DNA from: Sphingobacterium sp. PCS056
GTDB taxonomy: Bacteria > Bacteroidota > Bacteroidia > Sphingobacteriales > Sphingobacteriaceae
DNA: 64,000 nt
Assembly: GCF_023273895.1 (NCBI RefSeq)
Contig: NZ_CP096883.1
Span: 2,418,001 to 2,482,000, forward strand
Direction: 5' to 3'
Under the pieces are notes generated by a model. That model was not told the origin of the DNA. It ran no database searches and was given only the letters and a program-made list of their open reading frames with translations. The translations under genes and the position numbers were made by a program. Shown here piece by piece: positions 44,246 through 54,300 of this stretch. The stretch's first letter is position 1. Every line of letters begins with the position of its first letter.

Positions 44246-44366
44246 TAAATAAATTGAGGAATTGTTTTAACGAAAGACTCTACATCTATTACTTAAGCAT
44301 ATTTGGGATTTTGTGCTTAAATACAAAAAGGGAGAAAGTTCGATTGAATTTTCTCCCTTTTTATTC
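44246..44366 (+). ncRNA. Candidate structured leader or small RNA ending in a terminator hairpin
   Basis: Between a -7 element and cutC lies a stretch without any ATG that contains two stem-loops: a stem TTAAGCA/TGCTTAA (44293-44299 with 44314-44320, extendable by two pairs) and a 13-bp stem AAAAAGGGAGAAA with its complement (44325-44337, 44350-44362). The second ends in TTTTT like an intrinsic terminator and lies only 35 bases before the cutC ATG, where no upstream plus-strand gene needs terminating. It may be an attenuator of cutC or a free small RNA of about 120 bases. No known class recognised. Confidence 0.35.
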
Positions 44367-44397
44367 AACTGTTTTGAGATTAAGATATATACACTAT

Positions 44398-45147
44398 ATG
44401 GGAAGAGAAATTAGTATAAACGGGTATCAATTGGAAATATGCTCAAATTCACCCCAGTCAGCTCTACATGCGGCGCAAGGAGGCGCTACAAGGATTGAAT
44501 TTTGTCAAAACTTAGAAAACGGTGGGACGACACCTTCGTATGGTCAGATTGTTCAAACTAGAAAGTTAATTAATATTGGCATGCACGTACTTATTCGTCC
44601 TAGAGCGGGTGATTTTGTTTATTCTGATTTGGAATTTGAAGAAATGCTAGCTGATATCAGGTTTTGTAAAGAGACAGGCTGCGATGGCGTTGTTATAGGA
44701 GTAATGAATAGAGATGCAACAGTTGACATTGAGCGAACAAAAGCTCTTGCCGATGCTGCAAGACCTATGCATGTAACCTTTCATCGAGCATTTGATAAGT
44801 GCGCGGATCCAATGTCTTCTTTAGCTATTTTAATAGAATTGGGAATTGATCGTCTATTGACATCTGGATTGAAGAATAAAGCAGAGAATGGAGTTGAGCT
44901 ACTTAAAGAATTGGTCGAATATGCTAACGGAAAAATTGTTATTATGCCCGGTGCTGGGGTAGACAGTCATAATATCGAAATGATCTTAAAGATAACTGGA
45001 GCGACTGCAATACATAGCTCCGCAAAAGATACGGTCTCTTCAGAAATGTCTTATGATAGAATGGAGGTGGCAGGGATGAATGAACCTATATACATGACAT
45101 CAAAAGAAAAAGTCCACCAATTGGTAGACATCCTTAAAAAACAATAG
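44398..45147 (+). CDS. cutC: CutC family protein
   Basis: A 249-aa cytoplasmic TIM-barrel protein from ATG 44398. The family opens with ISINGYQLEICSNSPQSALHA, and the preceding frame back to 44230 lies across a terminator hairpin and is not conserved. Conserved blocks are GGATRIEFCQNLENGGTTPS, HVLIRPRAGDFVYS, GCDGVVIGV, VTFHRAFD and LTSG. CutC was linked to copper tolerance in Escherichia coli, but the evidence there was later ascribed to a small RNA, so its biochemical role is unsettled. Transcribed alone; a structured leader precedes it and a terminator overlaps its stop. Confidence 0.9.
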   Translation: MGREISINGYQLEICSNSPQSALHAAQGGATRIEFCQNLENGGTTPSYGQIVQTRKLINIGMHVLIRPRAGDFVYSDLEFEEMLADIRFCKETGCDGVVIGVMNRDATVDIERTKALADAARPMHVTFHRAFDKCADPMSSLAILIELGIDRLLTSGLKNKAENGVELLKELVEYANGKIVIMPGAGVDSHNIEMILKITGATAIHSSAKDTVSSEMSYDRMEVAGMNEPIYMTSKEKVHQLVDILKKQ

Positions 45148-45171
45148 CGTTGTAATTTACAACGCTATTGT
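45141..45171 (+). terminator. Terminator overlapping the cutC stop
   Basis: ACAATAGCGTTGTA pairs with its complement up to 45171. The left arm contains the cutC stop codon (45145-45147). A T-run at 45179-45186 follows a few bases later. Confidence 0.75.
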
Positions 45172-45189
45172 TCTTAATATTTTTTTAAC

Positions 45190-45369
45190 CTATTTAGCTT
45201 CTGAAACTAATTGGTTTAAGATAGCATCGTTTTTAACGATTTGATTTGATTTCTTCATTTTAGATCTTGAACCAAGTTCAACATTACTACCTAAACTTAA
45301 GAACTGAACTTCAACACGTGAAGTAGTTTTATTTCTTCTATCTTTTCTTTTTAAACGTGTAACTCCCAT
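45190..45369 (-). CDS. Small basic protein of unknown function (59 aa) beside tRNA-Cys
   Basis: A 59-aa frame from ATG 45369 to TAG 45190. It begins MGVTRLKRKDRRNKT, strongly basic, and ends in a shorter helical tail (NDAILNQLVSEAK). It is too short to be caught by size-based gene finding but looks real: codon use is normal, the N-terminal LKRKDRRNKT pattern is like short Lys/Arg-rich proteins I associate with Bacteroidota, and it lies 32 bases downstream of tRNA-Cys on the same strand, so they are probably one transcript. The basic N-terminus suggests RNA or ribosome binding. Family membership is from memory and function is unknown. Confidence 0.55.
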   Translation of the reverse strand: MGVTRLKRKDRRNKTTSRVEVQFLSLGSNVELGSRSKMKKSNQIVKNDAILNQLVSEAK

Positions 45370-45401
45370 TTTGATAAATTTTTTTATTGTTCAATAAAAC
45401 G

Positions 45402-45472
45402 AGGTCGGAAGCGGATTCGAACCGCTGTAGGAGGTTTTGCAGACCTCAGCCTAGCCACTCGGCCATCCGACC
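45402..45472 (-). tRNA. tRNA-Cys (anticodon GCA)
   Basis: A 71-base cloverleaf. Acceptor stem GGTCGGA/TCCGACC, discriminator U as expected for cysteine, anticodon stem GAGGT/ACCTC around loop CTGCAAA giving GCA, T-arm GCGGTTCGAATCCGC. The CCA end is not encoded. A TACTTTTG -7 element (minus strand, 45496-45503) and a perfect palindrome (45480-45493) precede it. Confidence 0.96.
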
Positions 45473-45479
45473 CTATTTG

Positions 45480-45493
45480 TTCCCCTAGGGGAA
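45480..45493. promoter_or_regulatory. Perfect 14-bp palindrome at the tRNA-Cys transcription start
   Basis: TTCCCCTAGGGGAA is GC-rich in an AT-rich setting. It lies between the -7 element at 45496-45503 (TACTTTTG, minus strand) and the mature tRNA 5' end at 45472, so it covers the expected start of transcription. No protein is known to me for it. Confidence 0.4.
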
Positions 45494-45495
45494 TG

Positions 45496-45503
45496 CAAAA
45501 GTA
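45496..45503 (-). promoter_or_regulatory. Putative -7 element of tRNA-Cys / small protein unit
   Basis: Read on the minus strand the bases are TACTTTTG, an exact TAnnTTTG match about 24 bases before the mature tRNA. Confidence 0.5.
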
Positions 45504-45759
45504 AAATTAATATTTGGATTAAAAAAGACTCTTGTGCAATTATTTTTTAAATAAATCATTATCAAGCTGTTTTGTTTGAAAATTATTTTGTGTTATTTAC
45601 TATTTTAATAATGCTGCTGCTGATAAATAAATACTTGTCTATTTTTTAATACAGTTAATATGTTAGTTTCTGTTTTATTATCGTATTGTAAATGAGGCTT
45701 TTAATGGTTTGGCTTGTAACTTGCAATACCCATCACAACACTAATAATATAATAGAGCG

Positions 45760-46413
45760 ATGAAAAAAATATTACTAACATTAGGCGCAGCATTTTTATT
45801 AACTGCTGGAGCTTATGCACAAGGAGGATTAGGATATGGTATCAAGGCAGGAGTTAACTTACCTTCTTACAGTTATGGCGGAAGTGATCTTTCTGATTCG
45901 AAGTCAACAGTTAATTTTCATGTTACCGGTTATTTAGATGCTCCTATAACCAGTAACTTCTATATTCAGCCTGGAGTGTCTTTGCAAGGAAAAGGTGCAA
46001 AGTTTGCTGATTATAAAATAGGAGAGAGCACCTATGAATTGAAACAAAATACGATGTGGTTAGAGGTTCCTGTTAATTTTGTGTTGAAATTTCCCACTGC
46101 TGGTGAAGGTAAATTTTTCGTTGGTGCAGGTCCTTATGTATCTTTTGGATTAAGTGGAAAAAATAAGTTTGATAGAACAAATGGAGATGGTACAACCACT
46201 TTGAGTGATAGAGAATTTAAATTTGGTAAAGATGAAACTTTAAAAGGCACAGATTTCGGAGTAAACTTTTTAGCTGGATATCAGTTGGGAAGTGGAATAT
46301 CGATTAATGCTGGTTATGGTTTGGGTCTAACAAACATTGCTGGGTCTAAATTTATTGGATCAGGAGATGTTAAAAACCGTGTTTGGTCAGTAGGTATTGG
46401 TTTTGGAATATAA
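45760..46413 (+). CDS. Small outer-membrane beta-barrel protein (porin family, OMP_b-brl_2 type)
   Basis: A 217-aa exported protein with a clean signal peptide (LTAGAYAQ). The mature part starts GYGIKAGVNLPSYSYG and ends VWSVGIGFGI, with eight amphipathic strands as in the OmpX/OmpW-like porin family PRTase group of Bacteroidota. Such proteins are abundant but of unknown function; they do not normally form wide pores. Transcribed alone after a 287-bp region without a gene, and followed by a strong terminator. Confidence 0.85.
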   Translation: MKKILLTLGAAFLLTAGAYAQGGLGYGIKAGVNLPSYSYGGSDLSDSKSTVNFHVTGYLDAPITSNFYIQPGVSLQGKGAKFADYKIGESTYELKQNTMWLEVPVNFVLKFPTAGEGKFFVGAGPYVSFGLSGKNKFDRTNGDGTTTLSDREFKFGKDETLKGTDFGVNFLAGYQLGSGISINAGYGLGLTNIAGSKFIGSGDVKNRVWSVGIGFGI

Positions 46414-46451
46414 TATCAAATTCACAAGATTATATCAAATGATTTTAAATT

Positions 46452-46482
46452 AAACCCTTGCTTTTTAGCAAGGGTTTTTTAT
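46452..46482 (+). terminator. Terminator of the porin-family gene
   Basis: AAACCCTTGCT and its complement form an 11-bp stem with a 4-base loop, followed by TTTTTT. Confidence 0.92.
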
Positions 46483-46539
46483 TTTCCTATAAAACTTTAA
46501 TTTAGTAAGGTTGTTTGAGATTTATAAATATATGATACT

Positions 46540-47649
46540 ATGACAAAGTTTTTAGGCCTACCGTTTTACTTAAAATTAGCTTGTACATTAATTTCTTTTT
46601 TAGTTTTAGGTTATCTTGCGAAAATAGGGGATACAATTCTAGTTCCATTTATATTGGGTTTACTTTTAGCTTTACTGCTTGTTCCAGTCAGTAATTTTTT
46701 TGAAAACAAGTTGAAATTCCCGCGCACAATTGCAGGCATTGTGACCGTTTTACTTTTCTTTGGTCTAGTTGGTTTTGGATTCTATATGCTGGCGTCGCAA
46801 TTATCAATGATTAAAGATGATTGGCCTGCTTTTAAAGAACAAATTTTAGTTGGTTTTCATAACGTACAAGTTTGGGTTACAGATCGTTTTGGTGTGAGGC
46901 ATAGTGAACAAATGGATATCATTAATAAAACAGCTACAAAATCACTCGATAGTGGAACGTTATTATTAGGAACCGCATTATTGTCATTATCGTCTCTTTT
47001 TATACTTCTAGTGTTTACATTTCTGTATACTTTTTTTTTATTGATCTACCGCAGTCATATTGTTAAATTTCTCCTGATGATCAATCATCAGGATCATCAT
47101 GATATTGTTTTGGATGTTGTGGGACAGATACAATATGTGGTGAAAAAATATTTAATTGGATTACTCTTGCAGATGCTGATTGTATCCACCTTAGTATTTG
47201 CAGCATTGAGTATAATAGGAGTAAAATACAGTCTGTTGTTGGCCATTATTACAGGTGTATTTAACGTGTTGCCCTATATTGGGATCTTTACCTCGATCTT
47301 AATTATTGCATTACTTACTTTTGCTACTACCTCATTTACCCATGTGCTCATCGTGATCGGTGCACTTATTATTATACATCTTATCGATAGCAATTTTATT
47401 GTACCTAAAGTCGTTGGATCTAAAGTAAAAGTAAATTCTTTGTTTGCCATGATGGCGATTATTGTGGGAGAAATGATATGGGGTATTTCTGGAATGTTTC
47501 TAGCTATACCTATCCTGGCGATCTGTAAGATCGTGATGGATCGGGTCAAGGAATTAAAACCTTGGGGATTTTTGCTTGGAGAAGAGGATACTAAGCCTGA
47601 TAAAGATATGAATAAAGTTAAAACAATAAGTCTTAAAAAGAATCAATAA
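46540..47649 (+). CDS. AI-2E family transporter (PerM/YhhT type)
   Basis: A 369-aa membrane protein with about eight helices arranged as in the PF01594 family: two N-terminal helices, a soluble segment (about residues 85-145), then the conserved helix LLIYRSHIVKFLL and a C-terminal bundle with IGVKYSLLLAIITGVFNVLPYIG and GLxIPIxAI-like ends (ISGMFLAIPILAICK). The family is named for a proposed autoinducer-2 exporter, but many members are Na+/H+ antiporters or of unknown function. It has no neighbour that fixes a substrate. Transcribed alone; its end is 260 bases before the convergent rpsJ. Confidence 0.85.
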   Translation: MTKFLGLPFYLKLACTLISFLVLGYLAKIGDTILVPFILGLLLALLLVPVSNFFENKLKFPRTIAGIVTVLLFFGLVGFGFYMLASQLSMIKDDWPAFKEQILVGFHNVQVWVTDRFGVRHSEQMDIINKTATKSLDSGTLLLGTALLSLSSLFILLVFTFLYTFFLLIYRSHIVKFLLMINHQDHHDIVLDVVGQIQYVVKKYLIGLLLQMLIVSTLVFAALSIIGVKYSLLLAIITGVFNVLPYIGIFTSILIIALLTFATTSFTHVLIVIGALIIIHLIDSNFIVPKVVGSKVKVNSLFAMMAIIVGEMIWGISGMFLAIPILAICKIVMDRVKELKPWGFLLGEEDTKPDKDMNKVKTISLKKNQ

Positions 47650-47856
47650 GTAGAATGTTAATACTTATTTGGTATCAATAGGTTTTGAAGATTACAAACA
47701 ATTTAGGTTTCGCTACTGTTGGTGCTCATTAGGTATTTATAGCTTACTTAGCGCTTTATTTATTGATTAGGGTAAGAGGCCTGCTTTTATATAATTATTT
47801 CAATATAGCGGCTAATATGAGTTAAAAAGTATATGTAAGTAGTGACCTATCATAAA

Positions 47857-47887
47857 AAAGGCTTCTAATTTAACATTAGAAGCCTTT
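47857..47887 (-). terminator. Terminator of the rpsL-rpsG-fusA-rpsJ operon
   Basis: AAAGGCTTCTAAT pairs with its complement (13-bp stem, 5-base loop), with T-runs on both sides. It lies 27 bases after the rpsJ stop on the minus strand, and separates rpsJ from any further ribosomal genes. Confidence 0.9.
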
Positions 47888-47913
47888 CTTGTTTTTTAAT
47901 CAGTGCAATTCTA

Positions 47914-48219
47914 TCACACTTTGATTTCTACTTCAACACCTGAAGGTAATTCAAGTTTCATCAATGCATCAACAGTTTTAGAGTTAGATGAATAAATATC
48001 TAACAATCTCTTGTATGAACATAATTGGAACTGCTCACGCGCTTTTTTGTTAACGTGTGGAGAACGTAAAACTGTATAGATTTTTTTCTCAGTAGGTAAT
48101 GGAATAGGACCACTAACAACTGCACCTGTAGGCTTTACTGTTTTTACGATTTTCTCAGCTGATTTGTCAACTAAATTGTAATCGTATGATTTCAATTTGA
48201 TTCTGATTCTTTGGCTCAT
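47914..48219 (-). CDS. rpsJ: 30S ribosomal protein S10
   Basis: A full-length 101-aa S10, with the typical start [23 protein letters not shown] and the core [29 protein letters not shown]10 is part of the 30S head and also partners NusB in antitermination. It is the fourth gene of the str cluster, 76 bases after fusA. A strong terminator follows, and the S10-operon genes rplC/rplD are not next to it, unlike the layout in Bacteroides. Confidence 0.97.
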   Translation of the reverse strand: MSQRIRIKLKSYDYNLVDKSAEKIVKTVKPTGAVVSGPIPLPTEKKIYTVLRSPHVNKKAREQFQLCSYKRLLDIYSSNSKTVDALMKLELPSGVEVEIKV

Positions 48220-48295
48220 TCTTATTTTTGTTTAAATTGATCTCCCGTTAGAGCTATTATCAACAGGAGATCGGTTTGCTTTATATTAGAAAGGA

Positions 48296-50413
48296 TTATT
48301 CTCCTTTTAATTTACCTTTTGCTTTTGCAACAACTTCGTCAGTTACGTTACGTGGAGCTTCTTCAAAGTGATCAAATTCCATAGTAGAAGTTGCACGACC
48401 TGAAGTGATCGTACGTAATTGTGTTACGTAACCAAACATTTCTGAAAGTGGAACTAATGCTTTAATTACTTGAGCACCATTACGGCTATCTAAACCTTGC
48501 ATCAAACCACGACGACGGTTTAAATCTCCCATTACATCACCCATGTTTTCTTCTGGTGTTAAAACCTCTATTTTCATAATTGGTTCCATTAACACTGGAG
48601 AACATTTTGGTAATGCTTCACGGTATGCCGAACGAGCAGCTAATTCGAAAGATAATGAATCTGAATCGACAGCGTGGAATGAACCATCAATCAAACGAAC
48701 TTTCATTCCTGATAATGGGAATCCTGCTAATACACCATTTTTCATTGATGTTTCAAATCCTTTTTGAACTGAAGGGATAAACTCTTTTGGAATTTTACCA
48801 CCCACGATTTCATTCACGAATTGAAGAGGTGATTTAGTTAAATCGTAATCTTCGTCTGCTGGAGAAATAACAACTTTGATGTCCGCAAATTTACCACGAC
48901 CACCTGATTGTTTTTTGAATACTTCACGGTGCTCTGTAGTACCCGTGATAGATTCTTTATAAGATACTTGAGGAGCTCCTTGGTTCACCTCAACTTTGAA
49001 TTCACGTTTCAAACGGTCGATCAAGATCTCTAAGTGAAGCTCACCCATACCAGAGATAACTGTTTGACCTGTTTCTTCGTCAGTTTTTACTACAAACGTA
49101 GGATCTTCTTCAGCTAATTTACCAAGACCAATACCTAATCTATCAATGTCAGCTTGAGTTTTTGGCTCAATAGCTAAACCGATAACTGGCTCAGGGAAAT
49201 TCATTGATTCTAATACGATAGGGTGTTTTTCATCACATAAAGTATCACCAGTTTTGATGTCTTTGAAACCAACGACAGCACCGATATCACCAGCCTCGAT
49301 GAAAGGGATAGGGTTTTGTTTATTCGCGTGCATTTGAAAGATACGAGAGATACGCTCTTTGTTTCCTGAACGTGTGTTCAATACATAAGAACCTGCATCT
49401 AATTTACCTGAATAAGCACGGATGAAACACAAACGACCTACGAAAGGGTCAGTTGCAATTTTGAAACCTAATGCTGCGAAAGGCTCGTTAACATCTGGTT
49501 TACGTATTAATTCTGCACCTGTATCAGGATGAGTACCTTTAACACCTTCTGAATCCATTGGAGAAGGCAATAATTCCATTACTAAATCCAACATAGTTTG
49601 AACACCTTTGTTTTTGAAAGATGAACCACAAACCATAGGAACGATAGAGTTATCCAATACTGCTGCACGTAAAGCATTTAAAATTTCACGCTCAGTTAAT
49701 GAATTAGGGTCTTCGAAGAATTTCTCCATCAAAGATTCATCATAACCAGCAACAGCTTCTAATAAACGCTCACGGTATTCAGCAACCTCTTCCAACATAT
49801 CTTCTGGAATAGGAACCTCTGTAAAAGTCATACCTTTATCATGCTCATTCCAAACGATACCACGGTTGTTAATTAAATCAACAACACCAGTGAAAGTATC
49901 TTCAGAACCAATAGGAAGTTGTAAAGCTACTGCTTCAGAACCTAACATTGATTTTACTTGACCAACAACTTTTAAGAAGTCAGCACCTGAACGGTCCATT
50001 TTGTTTACGAAACCAATACGTGGAACAGCGTAGTTATCCGCTAATCTCCAGTTAGTCTCTGATTGAGGCTCAACACCATCAACTGCAGAGAATAAGAATA
50101 CTAATCCGTCTAATACACGTAACGAACGGTTTACCTCAACCGTGAAATCTACGTGACCTGGAGTATCGATAACGTTTACTTGGTATTTGTTACCACGGTA
50201 CTGCCAGAAAACTGTAGTAGCAGCAGAAGTAATCGTGATACCACGCTCAGCTTCTTGCTCCATCCAGTCCATTGTCGAAGCACCTTCGTGTACTTCTCCA
50301 AGTTTATGGTTAACACCTGAGTAGTAAAGAATACGCTCAGTTGTAGTTGTTTTACCAGCATCGATGTGAGCAGCGATACCAATATTTCTAGTGAATTTTA
50401 AATCTCTTGCCAT
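48296..50413 (-). CDS. fusA: Elongation factor G
   Basis: About 705 aa from the ATG that opens [16 protein letters not shown]; the frame upstream to 50428 adds five codons that are not part of the family. The GTPase domain has [15 protein letters not shown] (G1), DTPGHVDF (G3) and NKMDRSG (G4). Domains II to V follow in the usual order. EF-G drives ribosome translocation and, with RRF, recycling. Only one EF-G gene is seen here. Located between rpsG and rpsJ as in the str operon. Confidence 0.97.
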   Translation of the reverse strand: MARDLKFTRNIGIAAHIDAGKTTTTERILYYSGVNHKLGEVHEGASTMDWMEQEAERGITITSAATTVFWQYRGNKYQVNVIDTPGHVDFTVEVNRSLRVLDGLVFLFSAVDGVEPQSETNWRLADNYAVPRIGFVNKMDRSGADFLKVVGQVKSMLGSEAVALQLPIGSEDTFTGVVDLINNRGIVWNEHDKGMTFTEVPIPEDMLEEVAEYRERLLEAVAGYDESLMEKFFEDPNSLTEREILNALRAAVLDNSIVPMVCGSSFKNKGVQTMLDLVMELLPSPMDSEGVKGTHPDTGAELIRKPDVNEPFAALGFKIATDPFVGRLCFIRAYSGKLDAGSYVLNTRSGNKERISRIFQMHANKQNPIPFIEAGDIGAVVGFKDIKTGDTLCDEKHPIVLESMNFPEPVIGLAIEPKTQADIDRLGIGLGKLAEEDPTFVVKTDEETGQTVISGMGELHLEILIDRLKREFKVEVNQGAPQVSYKESITGTTEHREVFKKQSGGRGKFADIKVVISPADEDYDLTKSPLQFVNEIVGGKIPKEFIPSVQKGFETSMKNGVLAGFPLSGMKVRLIDGSFHAVDSDSLSFELAARSAYREALPKCSPVLMEPIMKIEVLTPEENMGDVMGDLNRRRGLMQGLDSRNGAQVIKALVPLSEMFGYVTQLRTITSGRATSTMEFDHFEEAPRNVTDEVVAKAKGKLKGE

Positions 50414-50541
50414 AATATTTTTAAGCATTAGCCTAGATAAGGCCGTATGTTTTTTTGTCTAAATAAGTACACCGATCCTGATAAAAGAATAAACGTTTAC
50501 CTAAGATCGGTGTAATCATATTTGTGTGTGTAAGTTCAAAA

Positions 50542-51009
50542 CTAGAATCTGAAGTGTGAGAACGCTTTGTTAGCTTCAGCCATTTTGTGCGTATCTTCTT
50601 TCTTCTTAACAGCAGCACCTTCACCTTTAGAAGCTGAAATGATTTCTCCTGCTAATTTTTCGAACATTGTTTTTTCACCACGTTTACGTGAATATGAAAT
50701 TAACCATTTCATACCCAAAGCAATTTTGCGTTCAGGACGAACTTCCATAGGAACTTGGAAGTTAGCACCACCAACACGACGAGATTTAACCTCTACAGCT
50801 GGCATAACGTTGTTTAAAGCTTTTTTCCAAGCTTCTAAACCGCTTTCGCTAGTTTTTTGCTCTACTAATTCAATCGCGTTGTAAAAAATATCATATGCTG
50901 TAGATTTTTTACCATCATACATCATATTGTTTACAAAACGAGTTACCTGAGTGTCGTTAAACTTTGGATCAGGTAAAATGATTCTCTTTTTTGGTTTTGA
51001 TTTTCTCAT
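50542..51009 (-). CDS. rpsG: 30S ribosomal protein S7
   Basis: A 155-aa S7, from [17 protein letters not shown] to the C-terminal [15 protein letters not shown], of normal length and fully collinear. S7 nucleates assembly of the 30S head. It lies 19 bases after rpsL and about 130 bases before fusA in the same operon. Confidence 0.97.
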   Translation of the reverse strand: MRKSKPKKRIILPDPKFNDTQVTRFVNNMMYDGKKSTAYDIFYNAIELVEQKTSESGLEAWKKALNNVMPAVEVKSRRVGGANFQVPMEVRPERKIALGMKWLISYSRKRGEKTMFEKLAGEIISASKGEGAAVKKKEDTHKMAEANKAFSHFRF

Positions 51010-51028
51010 TTTTCTTTCCTCCGTTTAA

Positions 51029-51442
51029 TTATTTCTTTTTACCTTTTGCTGGCGCAGCCGCTGCTTGTCCTGGTTTAGGACGTTTAGTTCCGTATTTAGA
51101 ACGACGTTGGTTACGACCTGCTACACCTGAAGTATCTAATGCACCGCGGATAATGTGGTAACGTACACCTGGTAAATCTTTAACACGACCACCACGAATC
51201 AAAACGATTGAGTGCTCTTGTAAATTGTGACCTTCTCCAGGGATGTAAGCGTTGACCTCTTTACCGTTTGTTAAACGTACACGAGCTACTTTACGCATTG
51301 CTGAGTTTGGTTTTTTAGGGGTAGTAGTATATACACGTGTACATACACCTCTTCGCTGTGGACATGAGTCCAACGCTGGTGACTTACTCTTGTCAACCAG
51401 AGCTACTCTACCTTTTCTAACTAATTGTTGAATAGTAGGCAT
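51029..51442 (-). CDS. rpsL: 30S ribosomal protein S12
   Basis: A 137-aa S12 with the conserved [16 protein letters not shown] and [12 protein letters not shown] segments. The two lysines at which streptomycin-resistance changes arise are wild-type. A short basic C-terminal tail ([10 protein letters not shown]) is typical of the phylum. It is the first gene of the str operon, about 45 bases downstream of a predicted transcription start. Confidence 0.97.
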   Translation of the reverse strand: MPTIQQLVRKGRVALVDKSKSPALDSCPQRRGVCTRVYTTTPKKPNSAMRKVARVRLTNGKEVNAYIPGEGHNLQEHSIVLIRGGRVKDLPGVRYHIIRGALDTSGVAGRNQRRSKYGTKRPKPGQAAAAPAKGKKK

Positions 51443-51490
51443 TTACCTGATTTTGTTATTTAATTTAATTCTTAAATTATTATAAGTTCG

Positions 51491-51498
51491 CAAAGATA
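51491..51498 (-). promoter_or_regulatory. Putative -7 element of the str operon
   Basis: The minus-strand bases TATCTTTG match TAnnTTTG exactly, 48 bases before the rpsL ATG. No -33 TTTG is at the proper spacing. Confidence 0.5.
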
Positions 51499-51573
51499 AC
51501 GATTTTATTGTTAAATCGTAGCACCTCGCCAATTAGTTTTCCACATTTTGCTTGAATATCTTTGACTTAGCTT

Positions 51574-53424
51574 TTAGATCAACTTGTTTTTAAGTAAATA
51601 AGCAACAATCTGATCCGCTCCATATTTTGACAAATGGTCGTCATCATGCATATACGGGTCTTGACCGTTATATTTATTTACTTCAGGTAGATTATAAACA
51701 TCTATGTAAATATCTTTAGAAATAAAAGTTTGAAGATAATTATTGACATGGGCAGACTTCGGATCAAGATAGTTCGCTTCTTTTACCGCGCTGTTTTTAG
51801 TTTGTAACGCCAATATATTGGGGAAAATGATAGAATAGCTAGGTGTTTGTCCGATCATTTTCAGTATAATATTCTTTTCTTTAAAATATTGTATTACTTT
51901 TTGAAGTTTGAACTTTAAAGTTTCATCTGGATATTGTTGTGAACCCCAAAAACCAACAAGGATTACCTCGTCTATATGCGCTGCATTTTGAGGGATAAAT
52001 TTCTGATACATATAGTCTATGAGTTCACAAGATGCTTTAGGCCCCTTTGTATCTAATAACGGATAGGTTGTAGATACTGTTGCTTGCAACAGATTGATAT
52101 CTTGTTTTGCGAGTTGCTCTTTTAAACTTTGTGCAAAAACGCCAGCGTGACTATCACCCAATAAAAGTATATTTTTTTTATTAGGGGCAATGTTAGCGCA
52201 GATGTCAAAATTATATTGACTGAATGTATTGTCTATATCCAGATGGCAGATTCCCTTTCTAAACTGAAATGGAAGATGTTGTTTTCTATAATTTGTATTG
52301 TAATTAGTGAGGTGTTCAATCTCCTTATTAATTTTCAATTGATCATATGGGAATAGCATCATGACTGCGGCTACTATAGTAATCCCTACCGCTGTAGCTA
52401 AAGTGAAACGTACTTGATTGAATTTTTTATTAGACTCAATGGTGTAAAATGAGATGCACGCACAAATAAAGGAAAGAGTAAGGATGGTAATAATAGTGTA
52501 AGACTGATTTAGTCCCAAATAGATCGTAAATACATAGATTGGCCAATGCCATAAATATAGCGAATACGATATCTTGCCGATCCATTGAAGTGGTTTGAAA
52601 GATAGTGCTTTAAAGTCATATTGTACAAGGAGGATGATAAATGTAGCTACTACCGGAATAAGAGTGTAATAAGACGGCCAACTGATGTCGTCCTCTTTGA
52701 GTAAAATAATGCATCCTATTAGGGTACTATATCCAAAGAACGCAAATAATTTTCTCCACAATTTTGGTATTTTTTTTGGGATATCTGCCCCCCATAGGCA
52801 TGCAAGTCCACCAAATAGCATTTCCCATGCGCGTGTTGGGAACATATAAAAGCTGAATGATTGATCTCTATGATTAAAATAAAGGTTCAGACCGAACGAA
52901 AGGATGATCAAGCTTATAAATAAATAAATGAACTGCCTTTTGTTTGTCAGATAGTAATTTCGAAATGGATAGAGGAGTACGGGATATAGTAGATAAAATT
53001 GCCATTCGACAGATAAAGACCATGTATGCAATAATATGTTGTTTTGCGAAGCGAGATCAAAATAGCCACTATGGATGTAGTAATCTATATTAGAAATAAA
53101 AAGAATACTGAAAAAGGAATTGTTTCCAAGTTGTTGTAAATCGTTGGGTAAGAGAATTAAATTGCCAATTATAGCTAGACCAATAATTAGAAAAAGAAGG
53201 GCAGGGATGATGCGTACAATCCGCTTGATATAAAACTGCCGGAAAGAAAATATGTGGTCTTCAAATCCTTTAAGAATAATATGAGTCATTAAATATCCCG
53301 AGATGACAAAGAAGATATCTACTCCACTGAATCCACCGTCAAAATAGGGGATTTTGAAATGAAAAAAAAGTACCGCTAATACAGCTAATGCACGTAGTGC
53401 TCCAATATCATTTCTAAATTTCAT
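51574..53424 (-). CDS. OafA/YrhL-type membrane acyltransferase with C-terminal SGNH domain
   Basis: About 616 aa from ATG 53424 (MKFRNDIGALRALAVL). The first 350 residues form the acyltransferase-3 membrane domain of about ten helices, with the catalytic His in VLFFHFKIPYFDGGFSGVDIFF. The last 240 residues are a SGNH-hydrolase-like domain with the nucleophile block LLLGDSHAG and the Asp/His pair in DDDHLSKYG. Such fusions O-acetylate surface polysaccharide (O-antigen or peptidoglycan-related glycans) on the outer side of the inner membrane. No polysaccharide genes are nearby. The longer frame from 53463 is not conserved. Confidence 0.9.
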   Translation of the reverse strand: MKFRNDIGALRALAVLAVLFFHFKIPYFDGGFSGVDIFFVISGYLMTHIILKGFEDHIFSFRQFYIKRIVRIIPALLFLIIGLAIIGNLILLPNDLQQLGNNSFFSILFISNIDYYIHSGYFDLASQNNILLHTWSLSVEWQFYLLYPVLLYPFRNYYLTNKRQFIYLFISLIILSFGLNLYFNHRDQSFSFYMFPTRAWEMLFGGLACLWGADIPKKIPKLWRKLFAFFGYSTLIGCIILLKEDDISWPSYYTLIPVVATFIILLVQYDFKALSFKPLQWIGKISYSLYLWHWPIYVFTIYLGLNQSYTIITILTLSFICACISFYTIESNKKFNQVRFTLATAVGITIVAAVMMLFPYDQLKINKEIEHLTNYNTNYRKQHLPFQFRKGICHLDIDNTFSQYNFDICANIAPNKKNILLLGDSHAGVFAQSLKEQLAKQDINLLQATVSTTYPLLDTKGPKASCELIDYMYQKFIPQNAAHIDEVILVGFWGSQQYPDETLKFKLQKVIQYFKEKNIILKMIGQTPSYSIIFPNILALQTKNSAVKEANYLDPKSAHVNNYLQTFISKDIYIDVYNLPEVNKYNGQDPYMHDDDHLSKYGADQIVAYLLKNKLI

Positions 53425-53671
53425 TATTAAATATGACCTGTTGTAAGCTGCAAATCTGAGCAAAATAATTTAGTTCACCTACTAATTTTTTTCATCTATT
53501 ATCGAATCAGTATTGAAAAATCTAAGTAAGCATCTATAGTAAGATTTTTTTCAATGAATTGTCAATTTTTATAATATAGCTGAGAAAAGATGATTTTTTC
53601 TAACTAAATTTAAACATCTGTCAAAAAAGAGTAAATAGGAGGAGTTTTTTATCAAGTAAAATAGCTGTGTT

Positions 53672-54292
<621 letters not shown>

Positions 54293-54300
54293 GAAAAATG

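Larger units (their letters stand above)
44065..44397. other. Intergenic region upstream of cutC
   Basis: A 333-bp AT-rich stretch between the coiled-coil gene and cutC. Its right half holds a -7 element (44233-44240), a 9-bp stem-loop (44293-44320) and a terminator-like hairpin (44325-44362); see the RNA entry. The left half is featureless to me. Confidence 0.5.

Noticed and set aside
44230..44397. N-terminal extension of CutC
   Set aside because: It would translate through a terminator-like hairpin and adds 56 residues absent from the family. ATG 44398 matches the conserved start.
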